Below are positions 50,817 to 59,710 of a DNA stretch of 64,000 bases, piece after piece. The stretch is from Paenibacillus aestuarii (GTDB taxonomy: Bacteria; Bacillota; Bacilli; Paenibacillales; NBRC-103111), in the NCBI RefSeq assembly GCF_027789125.1, contig NZ_JAQFVF010000083.1:1-64000 (forward strand), read 5' to 3'. A program made the translations under genes and the position numbers. A model generated the notes under the pieces. That model worked only from the letters and a program-made list of their open reading frames with translations, did no database searches and was not told the origin of the DNA. Each line of letters opens with the position of its first letter. Position 1 is the stretch's first letter.

Positions 50817-52472
50817 TTATTTCAGCGAGCTCACCTGCAGCAGGTGAGCTTCTTTATGCGCAGTAAAATGCGTGAAGGTGAACAGGAAGTCCCCCTGATA
50901 ATAGCTGTTCGTAAACTTGCCTTCACCAGCCCCGGCTTCGAGCTCCATTACGATGTAACCGGCATCGTTCGGTTCTCCGCGTTTTTTCACGGTTTCGATG
51001 GCCGGCTGCAGCAGCTCGAGCGGTTTCGAGCCCCAGATGCTGAGTGAAGTGACGACCGCTTCTTTGGGATTGTTTTTCGAAGGCTCGACAAGCAAGGACA
51101 TCTGGTAAGCGGGATAGCTCATCAGCAGTTTAACCGGTCCATCCGGAAGCGGCGCTCCTGGCGCTGCTGGAGAAGCAGGTGATGCAGGCGAGGCAGCGGG
51201 CTCAGCCGTCACATCCGGAGGAGGCGTGTCCTGCCCGGCCAGCAAGATGCTGCTATCTTGCAGCGTCACCTCAGCGGGCTTGCCCAGCAAATCCTCGACT
51301 TTTTTGCTCGATAAGCCGATGAAGCTCTGCAGTTTCACCTGGCCGCCTTCGAAGAAGCTGCGCAGCAAGGGCGCACCGTCGGCATCGAAGATCGTGCCTA
51401 TACCGTCATACGCGCCGGCTTTAAAGTCACCTTTATAAAGCAGCTTGCCGGTCGCGTCATAAGCCTCACCCGCACCGTTCAGGGAGCCGCTTACAAACGT
51501 CCCCTTCAAGCGTTGAATGCCGGCTTCATTAAATAGCGTGCCTTCACCGCCATACATACCGGCTAAATATTGACCTTTGTACTGGATTAGTCCGTTCGTA
51601 TAATATTCCGTGCCATCGCCGGAATAGCTGCCGTTCTTGAAGCCCCCTTCATAGATGAGCAGCCCCTTAGCGTTAAACAGCTTGCCTGTACCGTTATACT
51701 GCCCAGCTGCGAACTCGCCTTCGTAGACGGCTAAGCCGCCAGGAGCGAACAGCTTGCCTGCACCATTATACAGTCCGCCGTTAAAGGAGCCTTCATAGAG
51801 CAGCTCCTCGTCCTGCGTGAACAATTTGCCGGTGCCGCCGAACTTGCCGGATTGGAACTCGCCGATATACAGGACCTTCTGCTTCTCATTATAAAGCGTG
51901 CCTGCGCCATTGTAAGCGTCTCCGGCAAAAGCGCCTTTATACATCAGTTTGCCGTGCTCGTCGTAAAGGGTACCGCTGCCGGATTTTTGCCCTTTTTCAA
52001 AATCGCCCTCGTACGCCAGCGTACCGTTAGGATAATACAGCTTGCCTTTCCCGTTAAACTGCCCGTCTACAAGATCGCCGACATAGCGGGTATCCTTCTG
52101 CTCGCTGACAACTTTGCCGTTGCCGGAGAAGGTGCTCAGCTTCGGTGAATGCTCCTGGACGACGGGAACACGGTTCAGCCATTTATTCACGATTTGCGGC
52201 GGACGGATAAAGATGAAAAACAGGAGGACGAGGATGAACAGGACGATAAAAAGCAGCAGCCGTTTCGAAACGTAGTACGAGCCGATCAGCACGTAGTTCT
52301 TGAGCGATGTTTCGCGCGTCTGTAACATCTTTCTGAGCACTTGCTGGAACTTGGCAATCGCCATCTGCGGCAATCTTCCGACGGTTGTGATGGCTTTCAT
52401 AACATGGCCGATGAATGGTGCGACGACGGGCTTCAGCACCTTTTCAACGGTTTTAACCGGCTGTAAATCCAA
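50817..52472 (-). CDS. Membrane-anchored MORN-repeat protein
   Basis: About 551 residues. A basic N-terminal region of about 70 residues is followed by one membrane segment (LLLFIVLFILVLLFFIFI), then ten 24-residue MORN repeats (pattern Y-x-G-x-F-x-x-G-x-x-x-G-x-G, for example YEGDFEKGQKSGSGTLYDEH), then a Pro/Ala linker and a C-terminal domain starting GLSSKKVEDLLGKP, like the SmpA/BamE turn. The repeats would lie outside the membrane. It is cotranscribed with the DUF4280 spike-tip gene and faces the eCIS operon, so a link to envelope anchoring or secretion is plausible. AGGAG touches the GTG at 52481 but is eight bases from the TTG at 52472. Confidence 0.8.
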   Translation of the reverse strand: MDLQPVKTVEKVLKPVVAPFIGHVMKAITTVGRLPQMAIAKFQQVLRKMLQTRETSLKNYVLIGSYYVSKRLLLFIVLFILVLLFFIFIRPPQIVNKWLNRVPVVQEHSPKLSTFSGNGKVVSEQKDTRYVGDLVDGQFNGKGKLYYPNGTLAYEGDFEKGQKSGSGTLYDEHGKLMYKGAFAGDAYNGAGTLYNEKQKVLYIGEFQSGKFGGTGKLFTQDEELLYEGSFNGGLYNGAGKLFAPGGLAVYEGEFAAGQYNGTGKLFNAKGLLIYEGGFKNGSYSGDGTEYYTNGLIQYKGQYLAGMYGGEGTLFNEAGIQRLKGTFVSGSLNGAGEAYDATGKLLYKGDFKAGAYDGIGTIFDADGAPLLRSFFEGGQVKLQSFIGLSSKKVEDLLGKPAEVTLQDSSILLAGQDTPPPDVTAEPAASPASPASPAAPGAPLPDGPVKLLMSYPAYQMSLLVEPSKNNPKEAVVTSLSIWGSKPLELLQPAIETVKKRGEPNDAGYIVMELEAGAGEGKFTNSYYQGDFLFTFTHFTAHKEAHLLQVSSLK

Positions 52473-52531
52473 AGCTCTCACTCCTAAGGGGATATAGGTC
52501 GAACTGGGTTGAGGTTACATGTGCAGGCTCT

Positions 52532-52918
52532 TTAGGGTACTTGGATCGTCATTTGTCCGGGCTGCTGAATTTGAATGATGCCGCCCCAGTTGCACATGCA
52601 TTTGGAAGTGTTGTTCAAGGCTGGCATATTGGCAACAAGCACGGTCGGGGATCCGGGCACCCACGGCGCACTCGTGACAGGGATGCAGGGCATCGGCGTC
52701 ATTACGCCGAAGGCGGCGGCGGTTGCCGCAGCTACGGTAGGGTTAGCCATGGAATTGCACATGCCGAACGGCAGAATGTTGACCATCGGCTTATTATCCA
52801 TAATGTTGGCAATCGGCATGGCGGTCATCACTTTATTCGCAGGAAGCACCATCAGCGAGCTCGGGGCGGCACCGAACGAACATTGCAGCATAGCACCGCC
52901 GCAGACTATATTTCCCAT
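52532..52918 (-). CDS. DUF4280 PAAR-like spike-tip protein (Afp10 equivalent)
   Basis: A 128-residue DUF4280 protein: NIVCGGAMLQCSFGAAPSSL, DNKPMVNILPFGMCNSMANP, the PCIPVTSAPWVPG loop and SKCMCNWGGIIQI. The family is PAAR-like and caps spikes of injection systems. The regularly spaced cysteines (C6, C13, and later MCNS, PCIP, CMCNW) suggest a metal-bound tip. In Afp-type loci the PAAR gene lies between gp25 and gp6 genes; here it is displaced to the opposite strand beside the MORN gene. GGGAGGAA site present. Confidence 0.88.
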   Translation of the reverse strand: MGNIVCGGAMLQCSFGAAPSSLMVLPANKVMTAMPIANIMDNKPMVNILPFGMCNSMANPTVAAATAAAFGVMTPMPCIPVTSAPWVPGSPTVLVANMPALNNTSKCMCNWGGIIQIQQPGQMTIQVP

Positions 52919-53124
52919 CGAAAGGTTCCTCCCTATTCAAATGTATCGTTGATTCGACAATTTTTAGGCTGAATCTATTGATTTTATACTACTAGAAAAC
53001 GATTTATCGAGCAATCCATTCCTGAGTTCGTGTTCATTCGCTATTTTTCTCCAAAAGATGGGTGCGGGGGAACTAGAGATATTGTACTATAAAGATAGAG
53101 GTATTTGAGCGGAGGGATTAGGCT

Positions 53125-56100
53125 GTGTTTATGGCAAAAGGAGCGCATATCGGACTTGCTGTGCTTGTGACTTCATCATCCTTATGGGCATACGGGGTGC
53201 AGGCAGAAGCGGCTGTCGTGAAATCGCTGAATATGAAAGAAGCTGCGGATCGGGGCTTACAAATAAGTGCTGCGCTGCGGGACGCCAAGACGGATATTCG
53301 GAAGAAGAATCTGGAGCTGGCTCAGGCGCAGAAGGCGGTCAAAAGTGAGGAAGCGAAAGCTTCCGGACTGTTTGCTAAGCCGCACAATTTAAGCCAGGAT
53401 TTGAACGTGAAGATGAAAGTGCCGGAGGCGCGCAAGCAGCTCTATGTGGCGGAGCAAACGCTGAGGCAGCTGACTAATAGTGTCCGCTTTGACGTGCAGA
53501 AGGCCTACTTAACGGCCTATCAGGATGCGGATGCGGAGGAAGCGGCGCGCAAGAAGGCGGATGCGGCACAAGCAGCGGTCGATACGGTCCTAAAGAAGCG
53601 GAAATACGGCCTCGCCGACGCTGCCGAGCAGGACAAGGCGGATCAGGCGCTGGAAAAAGCGCGGTCCGACTATAAGCAGGCCCAGATTACGGCGAAAGCC
53701 AGCCGGCTGGCGTTAGGGAAAATGACCGGGCTGGATATGGAAAACGCGGTGCAGCTCAGTTTTGATCCCGATTATGCCGATCTGAGCCAGATGCAGCTGC
53801 CGGCCTACATCGCCAGTGCGGAGAAGACGACCTTAAGCTTGCTGCAGGCAGCGGAGGACCGCAAGTTGGCCGACGAGAAGCTGAAGACGACCCGAGATTT
53901 GTACAGCGCCAAGTTCGGAGCCGGACGCATGAAAGTGATGGATAGCATGTACAAAACGCAGGATATCGATATGGATGCGTTCATGGCTAGTTATGAGGAA
54001 ACGCTGGCCAGAGTAAAGAAGGATTGGGAGGGCTATTTCCTGCTGCTCGGCTTTATCCCGGTGCCCAAATCGCTGCTGCAAGGAGAATACGACGGGCTGC
54101 GGTATTTAGACGATCTGGCGAATGCGCTGCCGGTTGCCACCATGGATCAGAACAAGGCGCTGCTGCAGGAAAAAGAAAGCCGGAACGCGGTCATCTCAGC
54201 GGTGCGGCAATCGTATTTGGAAGCGAAGGGCGCGGAAGAAGGCTATGCGCAGGCTTTGCGCGATAAGGATCTCGCCGTGTCCAATCTGGACAAAGCGAAC
54301 CAGAAGCTGAAGCTGAGCCTCATCAGGTCCGACGAGCTTCAGCCTTATCAAGATGCGTTGACACAAGCAGACCGACAGATCGTATCCGCACAAATAGGCT
54401 ACAAAATGGCGCTGGGCAAGCTGGACGTTGACACTGGCGGGGCTGTTGTAAAGACGCTGAAGCCTGGCATCATCCCCTATCGCGAGCTGGATGACGGTCT
54501 TGCGGCTGTCAAGCCGCAGAGGCAGAAAGCGGCGAAAGGCTCTTGGATGCTGACGCCTGCCGTAGGACCGCTGCTGAGCGATTTCAGCGTGTCGATCAAT
54601 AAGAAGCTCGGCGCGACGGAGTACACAGTGCTTACAAAAGCAGGCAAACCGATCGGAAAACGAACGAAAATAAATAAGCCTTTGCGCAATTTAACATTGA
54701 AGTTGAGCCAAGCTGAGGAGCTTAAAATTGCTCTTTATAATAAAGGAACACTGCTAGGTGTATTCCCGCTGGAAGGCAATGGGAGCTCGGGACTGATCGT
54801 TGACGCCGGCGCCGAAGCGAGTGCCGGGGGTAATGGTGCAGATGGCGCTGCCGGAGCGGATGGCACTGGAGACGCTGGAAACGCCGGGGGTTCAGGCGGC
54901 TCCAGTGGCTCTGGCGGGTCTGCGGACGGCAGTAACCCGGGTAATGGCGCCACGGATGCCGAGGACAAAGGGCTGGGCACAGTGCTGATCGGCACGTATC
55001 TGGTGAATCTGGATGCGCTGACGCCAGCCGCCTTTCAAGCGGCATCAGCAACGATGGCCGAAAGCGGTCAGGGCATCTTATATAAACCGGATGCGCCAGG
55101 GGCGGCTTGGGTGGATATGAATCAAGTGCTTGATGCGGATGCGCTGGCGAATCCTGCTAGCTCTGCGGTCCTCACGGCTGAGGCGGCCAAGTCGTTAAAG
55201 GTCACGGTTGAAATCAGCGCGCCTGGAACGATCGCCTCGAAGCAAACGGCGGAGGCGTTGCAGCAGCAGATCGATACGCTGAATAAGGATATCGAGAAGC
55301 TGGAGGCAGACAAAGCTGCTGCGGTCGCCGCCATGAAGGTGAGCGACATCGCCGACTTGGCCGTTCAGCTGAAGGATGCGCAGGCCCGGCTCGCGATGCT
55401 GCAGGCGCTGCAGCATGGCGACAGCCAGGCAGCGCTGAAGCAGATGGCGCTGGTCAACAACCCGGACGCGCTGATCGCAGCGCTGGCCGGTGATGAGGCT
55501 GGCGGGGGAAGCGCGCCGCCGCCGGACAGTGCGGCCAGCGCAGAGCAGCTGGCCGGGCAAGCGGAGCTCCAGCAAGCGAAGCTGGAGCAGGCCATCGCCG
55601 CCGGCGAGCCGCATGCGACTGCAGCTGCGCTGCAGTCGCTGCTGGCGACGCAGGCGCAGCTTGCGGATGCGCAGACGAGCGCATCCGAGGGGCTCGCTTC
55701 GCTGCAAAGCGCGAAGCAGCAGCTCGAAGCTGCGCTGGCCGCAGCGCAGCATGATCCGGAGCGGGCGGCGGAGCTTGCCCGCTCGGTGGCAGCGACCAGC
55801 GAAGCGCTGCAGTCGCTGCACAAAGACGAGCTGTTCGCGCAGCTGGACGCCGCACAGGATCTGCTGGCTGCGCTGCCAGCAGACCCGGTGGTTCAACAGC
55901 CGCTTGAACAGCAGATCACGAAGCTGCTGGGCGAGCTGCAGCAGCAGGAGAAGGCCAAATACAGCGCCGAGGAACTGCAGGCGCTGGCGGACATGGCCGC
56001 CGGGCTGTCGGCATCGCCGGAGGCGGGCATCCAGCCGGTCCCGGTGGAGAACGTGCTGTCTCCTAATATTTTCATTAAATTCGATGCGCCACCTGTTATA

Positions 56101-56388
56101 ATAAATGGACAGGCCTATTTACCTATAAGATCCGTCTCCGAATCGTTCGGGGCGGCTGTGGATTGGGACCAAGACGGCTTGACCGTCACGGTGAGCACGG
56201 AGTTTTCAACGATTACAAGTACCATTGGACAAGATACAGCTTATGTCGATGGCGAGCCGACCCGGATTGACGGGCCGTCCTTATTGCTGGCCGGCAGGAC
56301 TTATGTGCCGCTTAGATTCATAGCTGAGTCTTTAGGGCTTCAAGTTGATTGGCATGCCGGTACGCAGATCATTCAGATTTCGAAATAA
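53125..56388 (+). CDS. Exported TolC-like helical protein with copper-amine-oxidase-N domain
   Basis: A 1087-residue protein. Signal peptide (HIGLAVLVTSSSLWAYGVQA) leads to long Ala/Lys/Gln helical hairpins of the outer-membrane-efflux (TolC/OEP) type in two halves (about 40-430; VRFDVQKAYLTAYQDADAEE, VISAVRQSYLEAKGAEEGYA). Then come a beta part, a Gly/Asp/Ala-rich linker about 560-610, coiled Gln/Ala/Leu-rich helices about 705-960, and a C-terminal stalk-like copper-amine-oxidase-N domain (NGQAYLPIRSVSESFGAAVD, AGRTYVPLRFIAESLGLQVD). In a single-membrane cell it cannot be a classical TolC channel; a cell-wall scaffold is more likely. GGAGGGA precedes GTG by seven bases. Confidence 0.75.
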   Translation: MFMAKGAHIGLAVLVTSSSLWAYGVQAEAAVVKSLNMKEAADRGLQISAALRDAKTDIRKKNLELAQAQKAVKSEEAKASGLFAKPHNLSQDLNVKMKVPEARKQLYVAEQTLRQLTNSVRFDVQKAYLTAYQDADAEEAARKKADAAQAAVDTVLKKRKYGLADAAEQDKADQALEKARSDYKQAQITAKASRLALGKMTGLDMENAVQLSFDPDYADLSQMQLPAYIASAEKTTLSLLQAAEDRKLADEKLKTTRDLYSAKFGAGRMKVMDSMYKTQDIDMDAFMASYEETLARVKKDWEGYFLLLGFIPVPKSLLQGEYDGLRYLDDLANALPVATMDQNKALLQEKESRNAVISAVRQSYLEAKGAEEGYAQALRDKDLAVSNLDKANQKLKLSLIRSDELQPYQDALTQADRQIVSAQIGYKMALGKLDVDTGGAVVKTLKPGIIPYRELDDGLAAVKPQRQKAAKGSWMLTPAVGPLLSDFSVSINKKLGATEYTVLTKAGKPIGKRTKINKPLRNLTLKLSQAEELKIALYNKGTLLGVFPLEGNGSSGLIVDAGAEASAGGNGADGAAGADGTGDAGNAGGSGGSSGSGGSADGSNPGNGATDAEDKGLGTVLIGTYLVNLDALTPAAFQAASATMAESGQGILYKPDAPGAAWVDMNQVLDADALANPASSAVLTAEAAKSLKVTVEISAPGTIASKQTAEALQQQIDTLNKDIEKLEADKAAAVAAMKVSDIADLAVQLKDAQARLAMLQALQHGDSQAALKQMALVNNPDALIAALAGDEAGGGSAPPPDSAASAEQLAGQAELQQAKLEQAIAAGEPHATAAALQSLLATQAQLADAQTSASEGLASLQSAKQQLEAALAAAQHDPERAAELARSVAATSEALQSLHKDELFAQLDAAQDLLAALPADPVVQQPLEQQITKLLGELQQQEKAKYSAEELQALADMAAGLSASPEAGIQPVPVENVLSPNIFIKFDAPPVIINGQAYLPIRSVSESFGAAVDWDQDGLTVTVSTEFSTITSTIGQDTAYVDGEPTRIDGPSLLLAGRTYVPLRFIAESLGLQVDWHAGTQIIQISK

Positions 56389-56405
56389 AGAGGAGTTAAC
56401 GTGCG

Positions 56406-59171
56406 ATGAAGAAATCGATAACGGCATTGCTGCTCGTCCTGCTGCTGCTGGGCTGTGCCGGAACTTATCTTGGTACCAACAAGGACAGCTTGAAGCTGTG
56501 GCCCTTTCATCTGACTATGCCCTTCGACGGTTTATCGAAGGCTGTCTCTGATGTGCACAATAACGTGTTCGTCATCGATAATGCGAAGAAAACCTTACAT
56601 AAGCTGGATAGCGAAGGCGTCCTGCAATTTTCCATCACCAGCGACACCGGGAAGAACGGTGAATTGTATCGGTTTAACGATATGGCCGTGGATGATGCAG
56701 GCTATATTTATACGATCCGCACCCTGCTCGACCCGTATGGCATTGAAGTGAAATCGGAGCAGATCGTCCGTTACAAGCCTGACGGTCAATTCGACCGCAG
56801 TTTGTTCAATGTCGATTACAACGATGCGACGAGCAAAAGATACCGGATTGGCTCCTTGCGCAACGTGCAGGTACGTGAGGGCGCGGTCTACTATTTCAAC
56901 GATGAAGTGCAGCAGTTAGCACTATATAAAATACCGACTGGAGATTCGGCGGCTGATCCGGAGCTTGTGAGCAGAGTGAAGCTGCCGGCCAATAAGTACG
57001 TGGCAGAAGCGGACGGCTATAAGCTGGGCGAGATGTACTATTCCACGCGCAGCGGAGAAATTTACAAAGTGCAGCTTGACGGCCAGTCCCAGCTAGTCTA
57101 TCCGCTTGCTGGCTTGGATCGCACAAGGCGTAATTTTCCGGAGAGTATGCATATCGATAATAACGGCCGCCTCGTGTTCATTGACTTTAATAACAGGGCG
57201 ATTACGCGATTCGATCCGAAGCAGCCATTCGTCGTGGAGACGATTATGAATGAGGAGAAAGCGAAGGCCAGCGGCGTTGAGCTTGCGTTTGACGCGACGA
57301 CGATTAGCGTAGACCAGGACGGCAGCCTCATTATCGTGGAATCAGCACAGATGAACCGGCTGCTGAAGAACGGCACGTTGACGCCGACGCAAACGGAAGC
57401 GACGTATAACAAGGATGCGCAGCACCGTTTTCACATCGCTTGGTTCATTGCCATTATCAGTGGGCTGCTTGTGCTTTATGCGCTGAAGCTGCTTTTCGTC
57501 AACGTCCTGCAGCGCAGGCTTCCGCTCATGATGAAGCAAATTCTTATTTTGGTGCCCGTGATTGCGGCAGCTATGATCTTGCTGTCAACCGTAATTTACA
57601 ATAGTTTCTCGCAAAAAATGGAAGAAGAGACGTTCAGTGAACTCGTGCTGCTTGCCCGCAATGGACAAAATTTGGTCGACGGTGACAAGCTGGAAAGCAT
57701 CAGTTCTCCGCTTGACTATAGGGGCGAGGATTACGTTTCGTTCCGCAGAAAGATACAAAACGTGTTCGAAAATAACGTTAGTGATGACAATCAAGGCTTT
57801 TATAAAGCGGTGTATAAATATGAGAATGGTGTCATTTACCGGATTATGGAAGATGATGACGGCATGCATATGTTCAACCCGTTCATGCAAACGCCTGAGA
57901 ATCAGCAGGTCGTGCTGGAAGGGAAGCCGGCAACCGGGCAGTGGAAAGACTTCTCCGGCGAGTGGCGCTATGCGATTGCACCGATTTATAACAAATCCGG
58001 TAAAATTGTCGGCGTTTTCGAAACGAGTAAAAACCTGGACGGACTTATTAAGCATCGTCACGCCGTATTAAGCTCGATTATCCGTAACATTACACTGATC
58101 TCCGTCGGCTTGTTGATTGTGCTGATGGTAATGACTTATGTGCTGCTGTACGCGATTCGCAAGCTGCGCAATAGCGTGGGCGAGATTGCCAAGGGCAAAT
58201 GGGATACCGTGGTGACAATCAGCACCCGTGATGAAGTGTCGGACCTGGGCGACAGCGTCAATACGATGTCAGCGCGCATTCGGGACTATATTACCAAGGT
58301 TGAGAATTTTAGCGAATCGTATTACCGCTTTGTTCCGCAGCAGTTTTTACGGTTGTTGAATAAAGAAAGCATTCTGGACGTGGAGCTGGGTGATCAAGTC
58401 GAGCAGCATATGTCCATCCTTATTTTCAATATTCGCGATTTTTTCCAAATGTCGAAGCGGTTGACGCCGGAGGAAAATTTTAATTTCGTCAATTCGTATC
58501 TCAAAAGGTTCGGACCTTATGTCCGCAATCATAACGGATTCATGAACAAATATTTGGGCGCGGGCTTCATGGCGCTGTTCCCGAACCAGCCGGATGCAGC
58601 TTTGAATGCGTGTATCGACATGCGCAAGGAGCTGGAGATTTACAATATGCATCGAGCCAAAGTTAACTACCCGCCACTTGATATCGGCATCGGCCTGCAT
58701 AAAGGCGCGCTTCGCTTAGGAATCGTTGGTGAAGAACAACGACTGGAAGGAAATGTAATTTCAGATGGCGTCAACTTGGCGACGATGCTGGAGAAAATGA
58801 CAGAACCGCTCGGCGTGTCAGTACTTATTACTGACCATGTCGTCGAGGCGCTGGACAACCCTTCAAGCTTCCAGTATCGCAATCTGGGCCTGATTCAGGT
58901 GGAGGGCGTGAAGGAACCGCTGCATTTGTACGATATGTACCAAGGCGATCCGGAGACGCTCCGGACACTGAAGGATCGGACCAAAGCTTTATTCGAGCAG
59001 GCCGTTACGTATTACCAGGTAGGCCGTTTCTATGACGCCCGCGAAGCGTTCTTGATGGTCATTAAGCAAAACCGTCAAGACAAAGCGGCGCAGCTCTATT
59101 TTTATATGTGCGATGAATATTTCCAACACGGCACGACAGCAGAGTGGAACGGAACATTATCGGTTTCATAA
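56406..59171 (+). CDS. Membrane sensor with HAMP and degenerate class III cyclase domain
   Basis: A 921-residue protein. N-terminal signal anchor or lipoprotein-like segment (LLLVLLLLGC), an extracellular six-blade-like propeller (about 40-330), membrane segment about 345-365, another at about 380-395, a Cache-type sensor loop (about 400-545), membrane segment about 560-580, HAMP (about 585-640) and a C-terminal class III cyclase homology domain with a short TPR-like tail. Both metal-binding Asp are replaced (ILIFNIRDF, N675; KYLGAGFMALF, A719) and the VNLATMLE motif lacks the catalytic Arg, so cyclase activity is unlikely. It may signal by conformation. It starts 17 bases after the TolC-like gene. 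Confidence 0.85.
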   Translation: MKKSITALLLVLLLLGCAGTYLGTNKDSLKLWPFHLTMPFDGLSKAVSDVHNNVFVIDNAKKTLHKLDSEGVLQFSITSDTGKNGELYRFNDMAVDDAGYIYTIRTLLDPYGIEVKSEQIVRYKPDGQFDRSLFNVDYNDATSKRYRIGSLRNVQVREGAVYYFNDEVQQLALYKIPTGDSAADPELVSRVKLPANKYVAEADGYKLGEMYYSTRSGEIYKVQLDGQSQLVYPLAGLDRTRRNFPESMHIDNNGRLVFIDFNNRAITRFDPKQPFVVETIMNEEKAKASGVELAFDATTISVDQDGSLIIVESAQMNRLLKNGTLTPTQTEATYNKDAQHRFHIAWFIAIISGLLVLYALKLLFVNVLQRRLPLMMKQILILVPVIAAAMILLSTVIYNSFSQKMEEETFSELVLLARNGQNLVDGDKLESISSPLDYRGEDYVSFRRKIQNVFENNVSDDNQGFYKAVYKYENGVIYRIMEDDDGMHMFNPFMQTPENQQVVLEGKPATGQWKDFSGEWRYAIAPIYNKSGKIVGVFETSKNLDGLIKHRHAVLSSIIRNITLISVGLLIVLMVMTYVLLYAIRKLRNSVGEIAKGKWDTVVTISTRDEVSDLGDSVNTMSARIRDYITKVENFSESYYRFVPQQFLRLLNKESILDVELGDQVEQHMSILIFNIRDFFQMSKRLTPEENFNFVNSYLKRFGPYVRNHNGFMNKYLGAGFMALFPNQPDAALNACIDMRKELEIYNMHRAKVNYPPLDIGIGLHKGALRLGIVGEEQRLEGNVISDGVNLATMLEKMTEPLGVSVLITDHVVEALDNPSSFQYRNLGLIQVEGVKEPLHLYDMYQGDPETLRTLKDRTKALFEQAVTYYQVGRFYDAREAFLMVIKQNRQDKAAQLYFYMCDEYFQHGTTAEWNGTLSVS

Positions 59172-59192
59172 ATGAAAAGAGGTAAACATGTG

Positions 59193-59675
59193 ATGCAGGT
59201 GCAAAGATTAACTTTGGAAAAAGACGCGATGCGTATTACGGAATTTTATCTGTCCTCTTTCTCTTTCGATGATCAGCGGCATACACCGGGAGAGCTCGAT
59301 CACTTTCAACACGCCCCGCTGCATAGCTTGAAGCAGCGCAATCACTGCCATTGGTTCATTGAATCGGAGCAAGGCGAAATCATTGCTGTCACTTCCTGCA
59401 AGGAGAATGAGCATCAATCCGGCGGCTTTCTTTGGGACTACTTGGCCGTTCACCGGGATTACCGCCGCCATGGCTTCGCCAAAATTTTGTTTCAAACGCT
59501 GGAGACGTTCGCCCGTGAAGCGAAAGGCCGATATATCCTGACATACACGTGCGATTTGCCGGAATATCAGCCGATTCAGCGCATGTTCAAGGCGAACGGC
59601 TTCGAACTCATCGGCACTTATCCGAACTATTATTACGAAGGCGAAGCAAGGCTGGCGTTTTACAAACCGTTATAA
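59193..59675 (+). CDS. GNAT-family N-acetyltransferase
   Basis: A 160-residue GNAT enzyme with acetyl-CoA loop LAVHRDYRRHGFAKILFQ (RxxGxA) and C-terminal FKANGFELIGTYPNYYYEGE. The substrate is unknown. AAAAGAGGT is placed for the GTG at 59190 or ATG at 59193 rather than the ATG at 59172. It lies within the same rightward run as the sensor and the next gene. Confidence 0.85.
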   Translation: MQVQRLTLEKDAMRITEFYLSSFSFDDQRHTPGELDHFQHAPLHSLKQRNHCHWFIESEQGEIIAVTSCKENEHQSGGFLWDYLAVHRDYRRHGFAKILFQTLETFAREAKGRYILTYTCDLPEYQPIQRMFKANGFELIGTYPNYYYEGEARLAFYKPL

Positions 59676-59710
59676 GTAAACAAATGTAATTACAGATTGG
59701 ACCTGATGAC

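Noticed and set aside
24385..52918. Prophage interpretation of the tail genes
   Set aside because: No capsid, portal, terminase, integrase, holin or lysin genes are seen, whereas the AAA+ ATPase, DUF4255, DUF6760 and DUF4280 proteins are eCIS hallmarks.
55195..55896. Leftward Arg/Cys-rich frames opposite the TolC-like gene
   Set aside because: Biased composition (Arg, Cys, Ser, Ala) typical of antisense shadows of Ala/Gln-rich coding sequence.
56406..59171. Active adenylate cyclase feeding the cNMP-binding protein
   Set aside because: Both metal-binding Asp and the catalytic Arg are missing, and the CNB-like domain lacks the usual ligand Arg.
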